A stretch of 64,000 nt of DNA, taken from NCBI GenBank assembly GCA_003024785.1, contig PUQB01000022.1, positions 504,001 to 568,000 on the forward strand, given 5' to 3'. The notes beneath the pieces were generated by a model that worked only from the letters and a program-made list of their open reading frames with translations, was not told the origin of the DNA and made no database searches. The first letter of the stretch is position 1. The number at the start of each line of letters is the position of its first letter. A program made the translations under genes and the position numbers. This document shows positions 1 through 12,440 of the stretch, one piece after another. This stretch comes from Selaginella tamariscina. Taxonomy: Eukaryota; Streptophyta; Lycopodiopsida; Selaginellales; Selaginellaceae.

Positions 1-1769
1 ATTCTTGCTGCGGAGTCTCTAAAAGAAATTGCTGAGCGTGGCATCTTCTGTAAATGTCTTTGGTATCCTGGCCCTGTCCAGCAGGTATATACAAATATAT
101 ACATCTATACACACCTATATATAATGTTGAGACTTTCTGAAGAATATGTATGTAGCGTATTAAAATTATGGATTCAATAACATTGGTTTCTGTTAATTTG
201 TTTTTGTTTAGCCTTTGAGTGGATCTGTTATTGCTCCTTCGGTTCAGATGGTGCTCAAGAAGATCAAAGGCGAAGACGGCAAAAACTTGGAAAGAATACA
301 AGAAGTGACAGGTACCAAAGAATATAAAACATATATATACACATATACGTGTATATAGATATATACAGACAAAAAAATATCTGTGTATAGGTGTGATGGT
401 CGGAAATTACGTTGACGAGAAGACGTCCGGCAAAGGATCTACGATCGGAATCTGTCTGAAAACAGCGAGAAAGAGGGGACTTATGGAAGCTACAAACAAG
501 CTAAGGAGCTATTACACCAAGTGTCTCTGTTCTTCTCTAAGGAGATGGATATTCCAGCGGAGGCAAATATTCAGTCGGATAGAGCCTCAATGGAGAATGG
601 GAGTGAGTTCAAAAACTTGCTCTTTGTCACCAACATACCGGAATATGCCTCAAATCGCATGCTGCGTGCCATATTTGAGAATGTTCTACGTGAGAAACTA
701 AACAAGGTACACACTTTGGTAAATGGAGCTGTCTTTACGAATATCCCTACGTACATGAATAGGGTCTTGTATACATGTGTATGCAATATGTTACATGTAT
801 ATATCTAAATCTGCACTTGTTTATTTATATCTATGTGAGTGTTTTTGCTACATGATGTGGTCCATACACCCGCAAAGACATGCATTGGCATTATATTTAT
901 GAAGTCACAAATGTTTACGAAATTTTGCATATATTTAGGAAGTCAGAAATATTCTTGTTCTTGTATTTACAACATATACAAGTATTATGTTATCTCTCTC
1001 TCTCTCAGCATATGGGCATTATACACAGGCATTCTTAATCCACTTCTTGTCTTACTACAGGAGAACCCACCGGGATTCGACATGGTATCTAACGTGGAAT
1101 ACGCAGCAGAAGAAGGATACGCTTTCGTTGAATTTGCAAGAGACGGGTTCTTCGACTCAGCGTTACACCTTTACACCTCGGACAAAGACGTATTTTGCGG
1201 TCTCAAGGTAGAAATCCCACCCCACACACACGCAAGCTCTATGAACACCTTCTGGACCCCAGCGACCCGAGGTTAGTCCAAAGACGGGCAGTACAGGTGT
1301 CCGAGAGCGAGTCCGAGCACTTTCCTCGGACAGAGACCTCGATTAAGCCGCTCTTCTTAACGGAGCTTATAAGAAACGCAACGCAGGAGAGTATAAAGAG
1401 GCTGTTTGAAGAGATTATTACCAGCCATATCAATCCGTCATTAGATGGTAAGTCTCTAGTACAGGCCGTGCGTCACGTACCTTCACGGGGTTGTATGTTT
1501 GTGGACCTAGCTACACCCGAGCTCGTGGACTTTATGCTGGATTTACACAAGAGGAAGCCGGAGATATTTGGTAATATGAAGATGGAGATCGGACGGGGTT
1601 ATTCTAGCTATGAGTTCTTGGACAGGAAACGGAGTTTTCATGCTCTAGACAAGTCGAGGTCCGACAGGAATATCTCTCCCAGATCCTTGAAGAGAAGGGA
1701 GCTTGATGAAGATGACGAGAATGGGCCTGGATACATGCGTCAGATCTCCAGGAAAAATATGGTAACGTT

Positions 1770-1827
<58 letters not shown>

Positions 1828-2981
1828 AGAGAGAGAGTGGGGAGAGGGAGAGAGACAGGGCTCTTGCACATACAATTTTGTGTATATATAGAGAGAGAGA
1901 CTCCGATGCACTAGACTTATATATATTATAATTTCTAGGAAATCGAACCACATGCATATTCATCCACACATACACTAACTTAAACTTCTGTTTGTATCAT
2001 CCATTTAATAGTATATATTGTAGATATGACATATATCTTCCGAGAGAGAGACAGAGAGAGAGAGAGAGAATGCCCATATATGATATATATGCGTCCGCTT
2101 ATTAAGTTGAGATACACACGTATATAGCTGGTTTTTGTTTGTCATCCATCTATTAGTATATAATACCATCACATGAGATCTGAACAGTATAGATATGTGT
2201 GTGTGTGTGTGTGTGCACTATTGATGCATGGTATCTATACACAAATAACCATCTACTGTCATTAGATACCGTTTATATGGAGAAACAGATATATATTGCA
2301 CTCATGCAGATACACAAATCGGATCCGGAGAAGACAGTTTACGCAGACCACTTACCAGAAAACTCGTCAGACGTGGTAATCCGCAAGATCTTCCGGAGCG
2401 TCCTACTAGAACACATGACACCGGAGCAACGTACCCTATTGGGAGACGAGGTCGTCACCGAGGTAAGACACGTACGCACAAAGTACTGTGCATTCGTAGT
2501 ATTCGTCTCGGAGGAGTTAGCCAGGCTCGCCCTGGAGCTATACAGCCATGACGAGGAGATATTCGATCATATGAGGCTTAAACCACACTTTAACTCTCGT
2601 CTAGAGGATATATACAAGGAGGAGCAGCATGAACATGAGGAGTATGATTATGACTTCCAAGAGGGGCTCAGTTCACGGGGTAGACGGGGTTTTAAGGAGG
2701 TAGACAGACGGAGATCGGTGTATATAGACCGTATACCGGAGAAGTTCCCTGAGTCTGCGATTAAGGAGGTTTTAGACAAGTTTTTAAGGAGGAAGGGGAG
2801 GTCTAATCCCTCTTACGTGGTGTCACACGTATCGTTCTTCAGGGACAAGTATGACTCCTCGAAGCTGTGTGCGTTCGTGGAGGTGAAGAACGAGGATGCA
2901 GTGCAGGACTTGCTGGATTGTTATGCACAGGATGAAGGTGCGTTTGAAGGTATGAGGATCCGCCCTGCTGTTAAGTATTGA
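1..2981 (+). CDS. Multi-RRM RNA-binding protein, 5' truncated by window start
   Basis: Five exons are read: 1-84, 212-311, 420-706, 1061-1761 and 2310-2981. All junctions are GT-AG and the phases agree. The C-terminal part holds four tandem RNA-recognition-like modules, at about 600-1220 (split by an intron), 1345-1590, 2325-2590 and 2710-2975. Each opens with a hydrophobic strand such as LLFVTNIP, VYADHLP or VYIDRIP, and carries a second RNP-like strand (YAFVEF, CMFVDL, CAFVVF, CAFVEV). The long first helix and loop resemble RRM1 of U2AF65. The N-terminal part (exons 2-3) is lysine-rich and faintly KH-like. A role in pre-mRNA binding or splicing is inferred. Near 1215-1235, in a CCCCACACACAC tract, the frame shifts by one base while the protein similarity continues, so an indel is likely there. 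The start lies outside the window; the TGA at 2979 ends the protein. Confidence 0.75.
1773..1850. repeat. (GT)n then (GA)n microsatellite in intron
   Basis: An unbroken GT run of about 43 bases is followed by GC/GT and GA/GAG repeats. It lies just after the donor site at 1762 of the multi-RRM gene, so the tract is intronic. The rest of this intron (1762-2309) is AT-rich with short GA and GT runs. Confidence 0.9.
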
Positions 2982-3285
2982 GTTTAAGGAGTTTCTCTTT
3001 TTGTGAAACTTGGAGAAGAATTAGTTGCTGTTATTAACACGTAAATGGAGTTCAGTTGTTGATATGCACATGCGTGTGTATTGTTCATAGAGCTGAGAAC
3101 ATTCTTACTGTATTCTCTATTATAAATGTGACAATATTTATATACACATATATATTACTCATAGTTAATTAAAAACTTGGATTAGTTGCAAATATGCTAA
3201 AACCTTATACATTTATATTTCTATATACATCCTAAAAAATACATGCAATTAAGGGAGCGTATACATTAAGAAACATTAAAAAATG
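2982..3285. other. 3' flank of the multi-RRM gene
   Basis: AT-rich sequence between the TGA at 2981 and the tRNA. It probably contains the 3' UTR and polyadenylation signals; no further gene is seen. Confidence 0.5.
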
Positions 3286-3366
3286 CGTCAACAGCAGGGT
3301 TCGAACCTGCGCGGGCAAGCCCAATAGATTTCAAGTCTATCTCCTTAACCACTCGGACATGTTGAC
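3286..3366 (-). tRNA. tRNA-Ser (anticodon UGA)
   Basis: On the minus strand an 81-nt cloverleaf can be drawn. The acceptor stem is GTCAACA paired with TGTTGAC, with discriminator G. The D arm has GAGTGGTTAAGG, the anticodon loop reads CTTGAAA (anticodon TGA), there is a long variable arm as in class II serine tRNAs, and the T arm has GGTTCGAACC. No CCA is encoded and there is no intron, as expected for a nuclear serine tRNA. Confidence 0.95.
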
Positions 3367-3745
3367 CACTTTAATCTTCTAATTTGCGGTTTACTTATAA
3401 CTAGGGGAGACTCGAAATACTTAAGTATATAATTGATACTCTTAAGCAATAACAAGCGCTTCTGCAATTGAGAAAGCTGTTCAACAAACATAATACGTAG
3501 TGAAGTCTGACTTCAACAAATAATATATCATTTATGAAGGTTTAAACATCTTAATTTTATGCTTTAAATATTGATACTAAATCAAAAGTCAAATCATATT
3601 AATAATAGCTTATTCTTTTAAACATATACATTTGGTTTTTAAATAATAATAGTAATGCAGAAGAAACGATGGAGTGAAGAGGGTTAAATTCTTAATGACA
3701 TAGATACATACATAGATACATATGCGTACATATACATATACATAC

Positions 3746-3791
<46 letters not shown>

Positions 3792-4041
3792 GTGTGTGTG
3801 TGTGTGTGTGTGTATTACTTTAAAACTATAATTATTATTTTATCAGCTGAATTGTTAAATTAACTGTAAGCTATACATGAAAGCCATGTGTGGTTTGATT
3901 GCGTCGTTCCACGACCTCTAAAGTCTCCCTGTGAAGTCCCTTGTTTGCTAAGCTACTTACGTAAGCGACTAAGTCACATACTCAAAGGGGCATTACATAC
4001 TTTAGTGTTCTACTTGTGTATGCGTGTGCGAGAGTACTACT
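3367..4041. other. Intergenic region with (CATA)n(TA)n(TG)n tract
   Basis: AT-rich sequence between the tRNA and the glycosyltransferase gene. A compound microsatellite of CATA, TA and TG units occupies about 3707-3813. The last 100 bases probably hold the promoter and 5' UTR of the downstream gene, but no TATA element can be assigned with confidence. Confidence 0.6.
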
Positions 4042-5349
4042 ATGAATCCCGAGCACCAGGACACAAAGGGATGGGTAGCAGTAGAAATTCCTTGTCCGGT
4101 CGAAGACAAGAGAATACCAGATTGTACAAAACTTGTCATACCTACATTCTTTGGAGTTTCTATGCTCATGTTCTGGCTCGGTATTCCTGGTAGTACTACT
4201 ACATTGGGCGTGGTTGAGAGCGTGAAATACTCAGTGTACCTCAATGTATCAAGCAACAACCACTTTGTAAGTTCTGATGATATCTTAGTTATGGGTATAT
4301 AAAAAGCAGCTCACCTGTATAGGAATTCTTATGTATACAGAGCGTGGAGGAGATTGAAGGCTTGGATCACGTTCTGACGCAAGCAAGATTAAGGAGTACA
4401 GTTATAGTTGCACCGGTGAACAGTGCATGGGCAGGGAAGGGAGGTATAATGGACAATTTTCTGGAGAGCTTCGAGCTTGGGGAAGGTATTAGCTACTTAA
4501 GAGATCACTTAGTGATAGCTGCTATGGACTCCCCTGCGTACGCTAGATGTACGGAGGTTCACAGGTACTGTTTTCAACTCAAGACGGAAGGTGTCAACTT
4601 TACATTGGAGGAGCCTTTCATGACAGAGGGTTACCTCAAGCTTACACAAAGGAAAACTGAACTGCAAACTGCTGTACTTGAGCTCGGGTTCGACTTAATC
4701 TTTTCGGTAAGTATAAACGTATGAATCCTTTCTTGTAATAAGTGTTAAGTGTGTACTGCATGATTGGATATTTATTAAACATTGTTGTTGTCACCTAACG
4801 ATCTACTTAGTTTTGTTTAAGAGCACGTCTTTTAACCAAACAACACACACACATTGATGTATGCAGGATATGGACATAGTGTGGTTTCGTGAACCATTCA
4901 AACACTTCTCAAGTGACACAGACATGGACTTAGCTTGCGATGGATGGAATGGGAACTCTACAAGTCCAGAAAATGCGCCAAACACAGGGTTCTTCCACGC
5001 ACGCTCGAATCCCCGCACCATCAGATTGTTCAAGTATTGGCAGGAATTCAACGCAGCACACCCTGGCCAGCACGATCAAGACGTGCTTAACATACTGAGA
5101 TCTTCTCCACAGTTTGCGGAGAGTGGTGCGAGGGTGAAGTTCATGCCGACTTTGTACTTTGGTGGGTTTTGTGAAAAGAGTTCGGATTTGGAGAAGGTTT
5201 GCACCATGCATGCAAATTGCTGTATGGGAGGAGATAAAAAGCTTGCTGATCTGAAGCTCACGTTAGAGGATTGGAAAGCTTTCAAGTCTATGACGCCACA
5301 GGAGAGTCGCGAACGGAATATACATTTTAGGGCTCCAAAGAACTGCTGA
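4042..5349 (+). CDS. GT77-type nucleotide-diphospho-sugar transferase (type II membrane protein)
   Basis: Three exons (4042-4266, 4341-4706, 4867-5349) join in frame with GT-AG introns to give 357 residues. Residues 31-49 form a single hydrophobic segment after a short polar N-terminus, as in Golgi type II glycosyltransferases. The rest matches the plant Nucleotid_trans family (PF03407, GT77-like). It contains a segment ending FDLIFS, then DMDIVWFR with the metal/nucleotide-sugar binding D-x-D at residues 198-200, then NTGFFHARS, HDQDVLN and LYFGGFC. Cell-wall or glycoprotein sugar transfer in the Golgi is inferred from the family; the sugar is not known. The ATG at 4042 was chosen because it opens exon 1 just before the membrane anchor. 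The frame is intact, unlike many neighbours. Confidence 0.88.
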
Positions 5350-6112
5350 TTTATACTGTGAAGATAATTACATTTGTATTCGTTTTTCTATAATTGTATC
5401 TGAAACGATATAAGTTACAACAGAGTTAAACCCACACTGCAACTGCAAACTATACACACATTAATTTTATATGTGGTGTGTGTATATTGTTTCACAATTT
5501 TTGAGTAAATTTTAATTTAATTTTAAATTTATTTAAGAAATAATAAATATAAAAAGCTATATATTACAAATATCTTGTGTTTAATGTAAGGGGCTTAAAT
5601 ACCAATAATACAATATAATTAAATAAGATCAAACTATATTAATAATAATATAAATTAATTTGTTTGTATATATTTATATTTATATATTGTACCGAATAAA
5701 ATTAGAAATATAACTTTAAAAAACATTACTTTAAGAAATTTAAACTTCTTTAAATTCATGATTAAATGATATTGAGAATTAATAAAAATTATAATCGAAT
5801 ATAAATTTAGAATATGTTATTTTCACCTCCTACTCTAAACACAGTAAGGCTTAGGGTTCTTGAGCAAGTTTCCAGGTACTCTACATTTCTTAGAATTGCG
5901 GAAAATCCTTCATATTATCACAGCAAATCTGTTGTATTGGATCCTCAGGAAGCCGCTGTACAGACTTACATTTCCCAATGCATCAAGGGGGCGGTAAGAA
6001 TGTACAGCACTCAGATCCGTGTCCGCTTGGATGTACATGTTTTTGGTCGACCGAGGTAGACGACTTACATATATTCTACGTTAGGCCAGGCTCAAGAGAA
6101 TGGGTTTCAAGA

Positions 6113-6198
<86 letters not shown>

Positions 6199-6685
6199 TA
6201 TCATACGCACACATGTATGCATTTATACAAAGTCACTAAAGAGATATGGAAATGCACAGGCCACGTTCAGCAAAGCGATGTTATCTTATGCTTGGAACGG
6301 ATAGCAATGAGGATATCCCTTGAAGGAGTACTTAGAGGTACTCCGGAATACCTACATATAAGCAGGAAATGAACATTGGTGAGTGAGAAAACAAAGAATT
6401 TGGGAGGAGGCTCGGGAAGTGCTTTATTGAAATGAAGAATGGCAGTTTGTTGATGATACTCTCTTCCCCTAAAGGCTGCCAACTATACAGGTGATTACTC
6501 CTTTTGTGTGTGTATGCGTGTGTGTGTTGCAAGCTTATAATCTGTATACACGTGGGCACAGACATACATGTGCCGTGTGTGTGTGTGGAGGGACACATGC
6601 GTGTTTACAATACTTGAAATCGTTCTAGTGCCATTTACATCTATAAATCAATGATATCATATATACACACTGGGACAAGCTAGTT
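5350..6685. other. Intergenic region, AT-rich, with one unassigned ORF
   Basis: Sequence between the convergent 3' ends of the glycosyltransferase and RBR ligase genes. It is mostly AT-rich. An 81-codon ORF at 5814-6059 (starts MLFSPPTLN, contains SQCIKGA) is the only coding-like piece; I recognise no family and cannot find flanking exons, so it may be chance or a repeat remnant. Confidence 0.4.
6115..6198. repeat. (CT)n(CA)n microsatellite
   Basis: About 60 bases of CT repeats pass directly into about 24 bases of CA repeats. Short ORFs of alternating Ser-Leu then Thr-His on this tract are artefacts. Confidence 0.95.
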
Positions 6686-7241
6686 TCACCGCCATCTGGG
6701 ATTATAGTAGTTATAGCTATACATATTGCACTTCTCGGGACCAAAGTGCTCGTCAGGATCTGTTACTTCCTTGCTGCATTCGAAACAGTAGCGAATTCCA
6801 CAGGTCTTACAGTACATATGATTCTTCCACAAATGGTTTTTTCTGCCCGGCTGAAAGTAAAAAATGACAACACCAGTTTAGAGTTGAATGTCTGTGTGTG
6901 TGACTATTAACTTTACATCTCTCTCCAGTTAGATTTGAAGATGTGTGTGTGTGTTCCTCTCTCTCATACACACACACACACACACACAGTCGGTTTACCT
7001 TGGTATTCATGGTGTTGCAGGAGGGACAACTTTTGCTTAAGGGCATCACAAAGTTGTCATTCATATAACGACGACGTAAATCCTGTAGTTCATGGAGTGG
7101 AGCTTGTAGTTCATGGAGGGGAATCCCATCAATTGTGGGATTCTGTTCCCATTTTCTAATGTCTTCTTTTCGAACAGAACACAGGATTCAACCCTGGAAA
7201 ACAAGAACAGGTAATCTCTCTCTCCCCATCCTCCCCCTATC

Positions 7242-7288
<47 letters not shown>

Positions 7289-8872
7289 TCTTATGATTTT
7301 TACCCGAAATGGTCGTATCCTGTGATGGTTCTGCCGCATTTGAAACAGAAGATTGCGCCACAATTCAAACACCGCATCTTGTTGCAGCCGGCTTCCTTGG
7401 TGATGGCAATTCCACAGGTAGGACACTGTGTTGAACTCTTAGAAATCTCTTGCAGTGTTTTAATCTCGTTTAATAGATCCTCCTTTTCCTGTTCTTCTAT
7501 AGTTTTTGTGTGCCCGCGCTCCTGTGCAAATGACATATTAGTGTTTACAAGTTTAATGTTTGTCCCAAGTGTACCTGGAGCTGCACTTGCAGACTAGCTA
7601 ACTCTTCTCTAAACTTCCCTTTGAGCTGCACAGTTCTGGAGCAACCCCGCTGTGCCTGAGACCCCGACAAAGACCACAGAAGGTAAACATACACTTCCCA
7701 CAGATTGCATGATGGTCTTCGTTTTTAATACAAGCAGTCTCACACCGGGGACAGTAAACACACATCGGGCATGGCATTGAGCGCCTTCTGCAAGCTAAGC
7801 CGCTCCCATCGTTCAAATCCCGCAACATCTAGAAGCTCCTTGAGAATGAAAGGCGGGATCCATGCTCTGCAGTCAACTGTGGGGCATTTCAGGTTGGCCA
7901 CTCCGCCTTCTGTAACGTGAATAGAGACGTGCTGCTTCATACAACCCTGCAGTAGATGTGTTCACAAGGGATCTTCACAAACTCCTTGCCTGTTGTGTCT
8001 CAAGAGTCGGAAATATGTATGAAACAGAAATACTAGCTTACCAGAGTACTCTGTAAGACAGATATTGCACACGTGAAAGGAGTCTAGAAAGGACTTGATC
8101 TGCATCTCTTCATTATACTGGAGTATGATAGTAGCACTTTTCTCCGGCGAGACACACCTAACCATCACCTCGGATCATTCAATGCCTTTGAAGGGTTCAA
8201 CATGAGTTGCTTCGAGGCACCTAAGTAGTTCAAACCTGGCAAGAGCTAGTTAAGCTTTATACAATACTGTAAACTCACCTTCAGAATGAATAAACTCTGC
8301 CCAAGCATAAACCACCACTAGACCCTCCTGCTCTTGCCAGATTTTTTGAATTTATGACTAAGCATTACAAGTTTATCACTGGGAGCCAATGTGATTCCAA
8401 CAGAAACAGTGGTAACGATTGTGAAGGATAAGTGCGAGGGTATATATAAGCCAGAGTAATCGGTGGGAGATATTTAACTTTGAACTTGTGTATTTGTGGA
8501 CCAATGTCCAAGGAAACCTCAATAGAATCTCCTCTTTCCACCTGCATTGTGAGCTCAATCTGCGGTGTGTGGGGTTAGAGGTTAGCAGTAAAACTAGCAA
8601 AAAACATACCTTGTAGCAACGATTAGATGTGTCTAACGCCCTGAAACTATCACCATATATAGCTTCCAAGGCCATCATCTGCATAATTGTTAAATGGGCA
8701 GCTCATATGACGATAGTGTATTTACCTCATCATCTTGTTCTTGCAAGTTTTGTGAAACCTCGTCTTGTAGCAGCAAAAAGCCATTAAATTGAAACCTTTT
8801 GAGGAGTTTATCAACTAGGATGCTGTCTACATTACTACCTTCAAGAGGTCTGAGTGAGCAGCCTTCACTCAT
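6686..8872 (-). CDS. RNF14-like RWD and RING-IBR-RING E3 ubiquitin ligase, apparent frameshifts
   Basis: Eight minus-strand exons are read: 8872-8726, 8678-8610, 8559-8279, 8235-8042, 7989-7575, 7521-7304, 7193-6999 and 6850-6686. The RWD domain (ALEAIYGD near its start) spans exons 2-3. RING1 begins [10 protein letters not shown] and continues KIPCEHIYC. The IBR contains YCPRCET and FCGLCRG. RING2 is [16 protein letters not shown] with [14 protein letters not shown]-terminal zinc module (CPSCN, CKTCG, HFGPEKC) is typical of RNF14. The catalytic Cys of RING2 lies in the GCNKMRC region. RBR ligases pass ubiquitin through a thioester; the target is unknown. The reading frame changes about six times (near 8380, 8330, 8165, 7955, 7755, 7630 and 7170), mostly at runs of G, C or A. 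Family residues are kept on both sides, so this is either a young pseudogene or a gene with sequencing indels. Confidence 0.78.
7243..7286. repeat. 44-base homopolymer C tract in an intron
   Basis: An uninterrupted run of 44 C (G on the transcribed-sense strand of the RBR gene) lies in the intron between RING2 and the next exon. It is flanked by CT-rich sequence. Such a run can form G-quadruplex or i-motif structures, and its length in an assembly is unreliable. Confidence 0.95.
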
Positions 8873-10408
8873 CGGAGCAGAGCTTGCCCTATTTAGGGCT
8901 GGCCTAGGGCTCTTGAAAGAATATGCTGGCTGGTCTTATTTAATAATTTACACACACACGTATATATGTACGTATGTATAGAGGGAAAAGTTTATATATA
9001 CATTTCAAATTTATTATATTTACATAAATACTCCTATAAATTTTAAATTTTCATATTACCATTATGAAAGTTTTAAATTTACATTTACACACTTTAAGAA
9101 CTTTAATCCTTCTATATTAATTTTAAATACTAATATTTAATATAAAAAAATGAGTTTAATTTATAACATATTGAGAATGAAATAAAATAAAGTTTATTAA
9201 TTGCTAAACATTAAAAATGTCATAATAGTAAATGTTAAGAAATAAGATATTTTTTAAATAACTATATTATATTGCAAAAAAGGTTAATTGATTGTATTTT
9301 GAAACTAAATAAATTAGAATATAAATTAATCATTTCAAGCATGTATATGTTTTTTCCCCAAAAATTAAATTAAAATATATTTTTTTTATGAGGAAAGTAT
9401 TGAAATTTATCATATTTAGTACATATCTCTTGAAATTTAAAATTTACATTTATACCTACTTTAAAATTAAATTAAAATATAGTTTTAAACAAATGAACAA
9501 ACATAAAAAATAGTGTACTTAAAGAAATTGTACAATAGAAAATTAAAGAAATTATAGTATTTAAAGAAATAGTGTATTTAAAGAAGTATGTATAATTAAA
9601 TGCTTGTTTAATACACTATTTTCTCTTGGTTTTTAATATTTACCAATTAATTAAGTTTTATATAATCACAATTAATAACTTGAACTCACAAGAGAGACAT
9701 TTGCAAAATGTATGTATTTATAAACAATTTAGCTTCACCACACATAGACAAAGTATACAAGACCTATAAGATCTTAAAATGATAATATGTTTAATAAATA
9801 ATATTACATATTTATTTAATATAAATAAGTAAGATTTGAATGAATAACGAAATCCAGGGTCTTTTAAGTAATAATATATAAATTATAACTTATAATTATA
9901 TACTAACATAATTAATTAACTCAATATGAGCATTGTGAATTTTTCACACACACACCTAGCAATTATACAAGGCTCATGTGTGTGTGTCTATACACACACA
10001 CACATAGAGAGAGCTCGAGCTCATAACTATTCAAATATATATTTAATATAAATAGATTACATATACAAGATACACATTTGCAAATAAATATCGTAAATAT
10101 AAAGATATGTTATGTATATATCATATACAAATATATAAATGTGGCCAATGTGTGTGCATGCAAGCGTTGTGTCTTCGTATATACATGTTACATTACAAGT
10201 ATATACTTAGGTTAATAAGTAGCCTTAATCATTTTGTACGACTATTTCTAATCCAAGTAACATGTAACCCTAATCTTATTATCTTATTTTATTAATTATA
10301 ATTAATTTGTAATTCTTATAGCACCAAGAATGACAAACTTAAGTGCACCTCTATAGTATAAAATGCATCACCCTTAACATAAAATTAATATTCAATAGTC
10401 CTTATCTA
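8873..10408. other. AT-rich intergenic region
   Basis: About 1.5 kb between the start of the RBR gene (minus strand) and the GDSL pseudogene. The first 100 bases probably contain the RBR promoter. The rest is very AT-rich with degenerate A/T runs. No gene is seen; a dispersed 145-bp repeat is listed separately. Confidence 0.6.
10050..10195. repeat. Dispersed repeat, copy 1
   Basis: This segment matches 12605-12735 with scattered differences, in the same orientation. Shared landmarks are TTACATATACAA, GATAAATATC-like and TATACATGTTACATTAC. The two copies lie on either side of the GDSL pseudogene. Confidence 0.75.
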
Positions 10409-11406
10409 ATGGATTCCATTCTTACATTCATTACATTCTTTTTTATTTTAACACTCAGCGGTTTTGTGAATACACACGAGTTTCCTTCTTGGTTGTGTCC
10501 TATTGCTGTGTTTGGCTTTATAAATTCACTTGGAGACACCAGCAACTTGAACTTGAAGGCCAATAACACAAAACCATCTGGTCACTATCCTTACGGTGTC
10601 ATGGTCGGCCAATCATCTGGTCGGTACTCAAACGAGTATATCCTCATCGACTTTCCTAGTTGGAATCTCAGCTTAGGAGATGTTCTTCCTAATCTTGCAT
10701 ATAATGGCACTTCTTTCTAGAACTTGAACTTAGTTATGCTGGTGCAACTGTGGTGACTGTCCCAGACACTACTATCTTTAGTCCATATATCTTCTCTCTC
10801 CAAGTTCAAGATTTTCTCGAGCACAAAAAGAGAATGCAACACCAGTTTCCTAAGGAGAGTTAACAAGAGTTTACTACATTCAGATTGGAGGGGACGTCAA
10901 TGCTAACATTTTAAATGGGATTAATTATGTCATTAACTATATCATTCCTGCAGCTATAAATGGTCTTAGATCGAGCATTATAAAGCTTTATAAGGTAGGT
11001 GCAAGAATTTTTTTGTTGTTTGACATGCCTACTACTGGTTGTGTTCCAATCTATTTCCAAGTTAATCAAGTTCTGGTGTATGACTTAGTGGGATGTATTG
11101 GCCCCATCAATAATCTCGTTCAATATTATAATTCTTTGATTACACCAACATGAATGTATATTACTTTCATTGGTTTGTCTAAGGTAGCGATTCAATTGTG
11201 CAATTGTGCAAGTATGTGTGTTTGTAATGTGTATTCTATATAGATAATGTAATGTATTTACAGGTCTGAATGGTTTATGTGGTTATTTAATGGATGGGTA
11301 TACACTGTGTGATGATCCTAAGAGCTACATTACGTTTGATGGTGTTCATTTGAGTCAACACTTTAACAAGATCATGGCCGACTTTATATGCACCATAAGT
11401 TCGTAA
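10409..11406 (+). pseudogene. GDSL esterase/lipase pseudogene
   Basis: The ATG at 10409 opens a hydrophobic signal peptide (MDSILTFITFFFILTLSG), as in secreted plant GDSL lipases. Block I is altered: the usual FGDS core reads FGFINSLGDTSN. Then PYGVMVGQ and SGRYSN match the family. After NGTSF a stop at 10718 interrupts the sequence. The homology continues in other frames: a YAGAT block near 10735, IGGDVN (block III-like) near 10885, a long helical block with LYKVGARIFL near 10985, and a GC-P block. After an intron it reads YITFDGVHLS near 11325, which keeps the catalytic Asp-x-x-His. The TAA at 11404-11406 ends the frame. Several stops and shifts and the damaged block I argue for a pseudogene. 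Confidence 0.82.
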
Positions 11407-12440
11407 CCCCGTCTATCATATTAAATTCTGGTTGTTAAGTTTTAAATGTTCCTAATGATTATTAAGTTAAGAGTTTAAGATTACTTGCTTATGATGTAGT
11501 TGCCTTTGAACAAGCATTAATTTTTACATTTTTTGCACTGAAGATTGAAAGTTGCTTTATGTACATTATGTGCGTACATAAATTTTTAATTTTATTAATT
11601 TTAATTTGTCAGTATGAGAGAGGTGTGAACATGGAACCTTACAAGTATAATAAATAGATAATTTACTAATTTATGTTATATGTGATGTCTTCTCTCCTCT
11701 CTTTCTATTTTCTCTTTTAAATAAAAAATAATGTGTTTATTTAGACCGAGGAGTACACTCTAACTATGTTTTATGGATCTCTATTCAACTTGATTAGCAA
11801 AGTTTTATACGTTTTTGTTAAAATCAAAGTATGAAAAATGTTTGTGCAATTATAAAACTACTCTATTGAAAATATTGATGTGTGATCACTATTAATTACT
11901 TAAATAAATAGTATGGTTAGATCTGGTGAAAACGATTCAAAAACCACTCCTACTAAATATAATATTATCTATATTTTCATTAGTAGAATCTTATTTTCAG
12001 TCTCATTATTAAGATATAGAAAGAGCTTTATTATTAAAAACCTCTGTCATAGTTCCACGCACACATACACACACACAATTATACATTGGTATACAAAGTT
12101 ATAACAATATATAGTTTTAAATTTCAATTTCAATTCTAATTACAGAAACAGAATGGAAATGCATTATGAATTAGAATTTCAAAGAAAGAAGCTTAACAAA
12201 ACTATATTTATTTATTATTGCCAAAGTCTAGTGGTCTGTATATGCATCCTTGTATCTTACAGTAAGGCATTATGTACATTATACACAACCTTAACGTATA
12301 TAAACCTCCACATACACGTATACGCATAATATACATATTATAACAATAGAGAGAGAGAGTAATGAATGAGAAATAATCAATAGTTCAATAATAACTAAAA
12401 GCCGGTTGTGTAGTAAGTTAAACTCACTTAAATAAGGCAA
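11407..12440. other. AT-rich intergenic region
   Basis: Sequence between the GDSL pseudogene and the 3' end of SURF6. A 63-codon ORF at 11913-12104 has no recognisable features. The stretch near 12200-12430 probably holds the SURF6 3' UTR. Confidence 0.5.
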
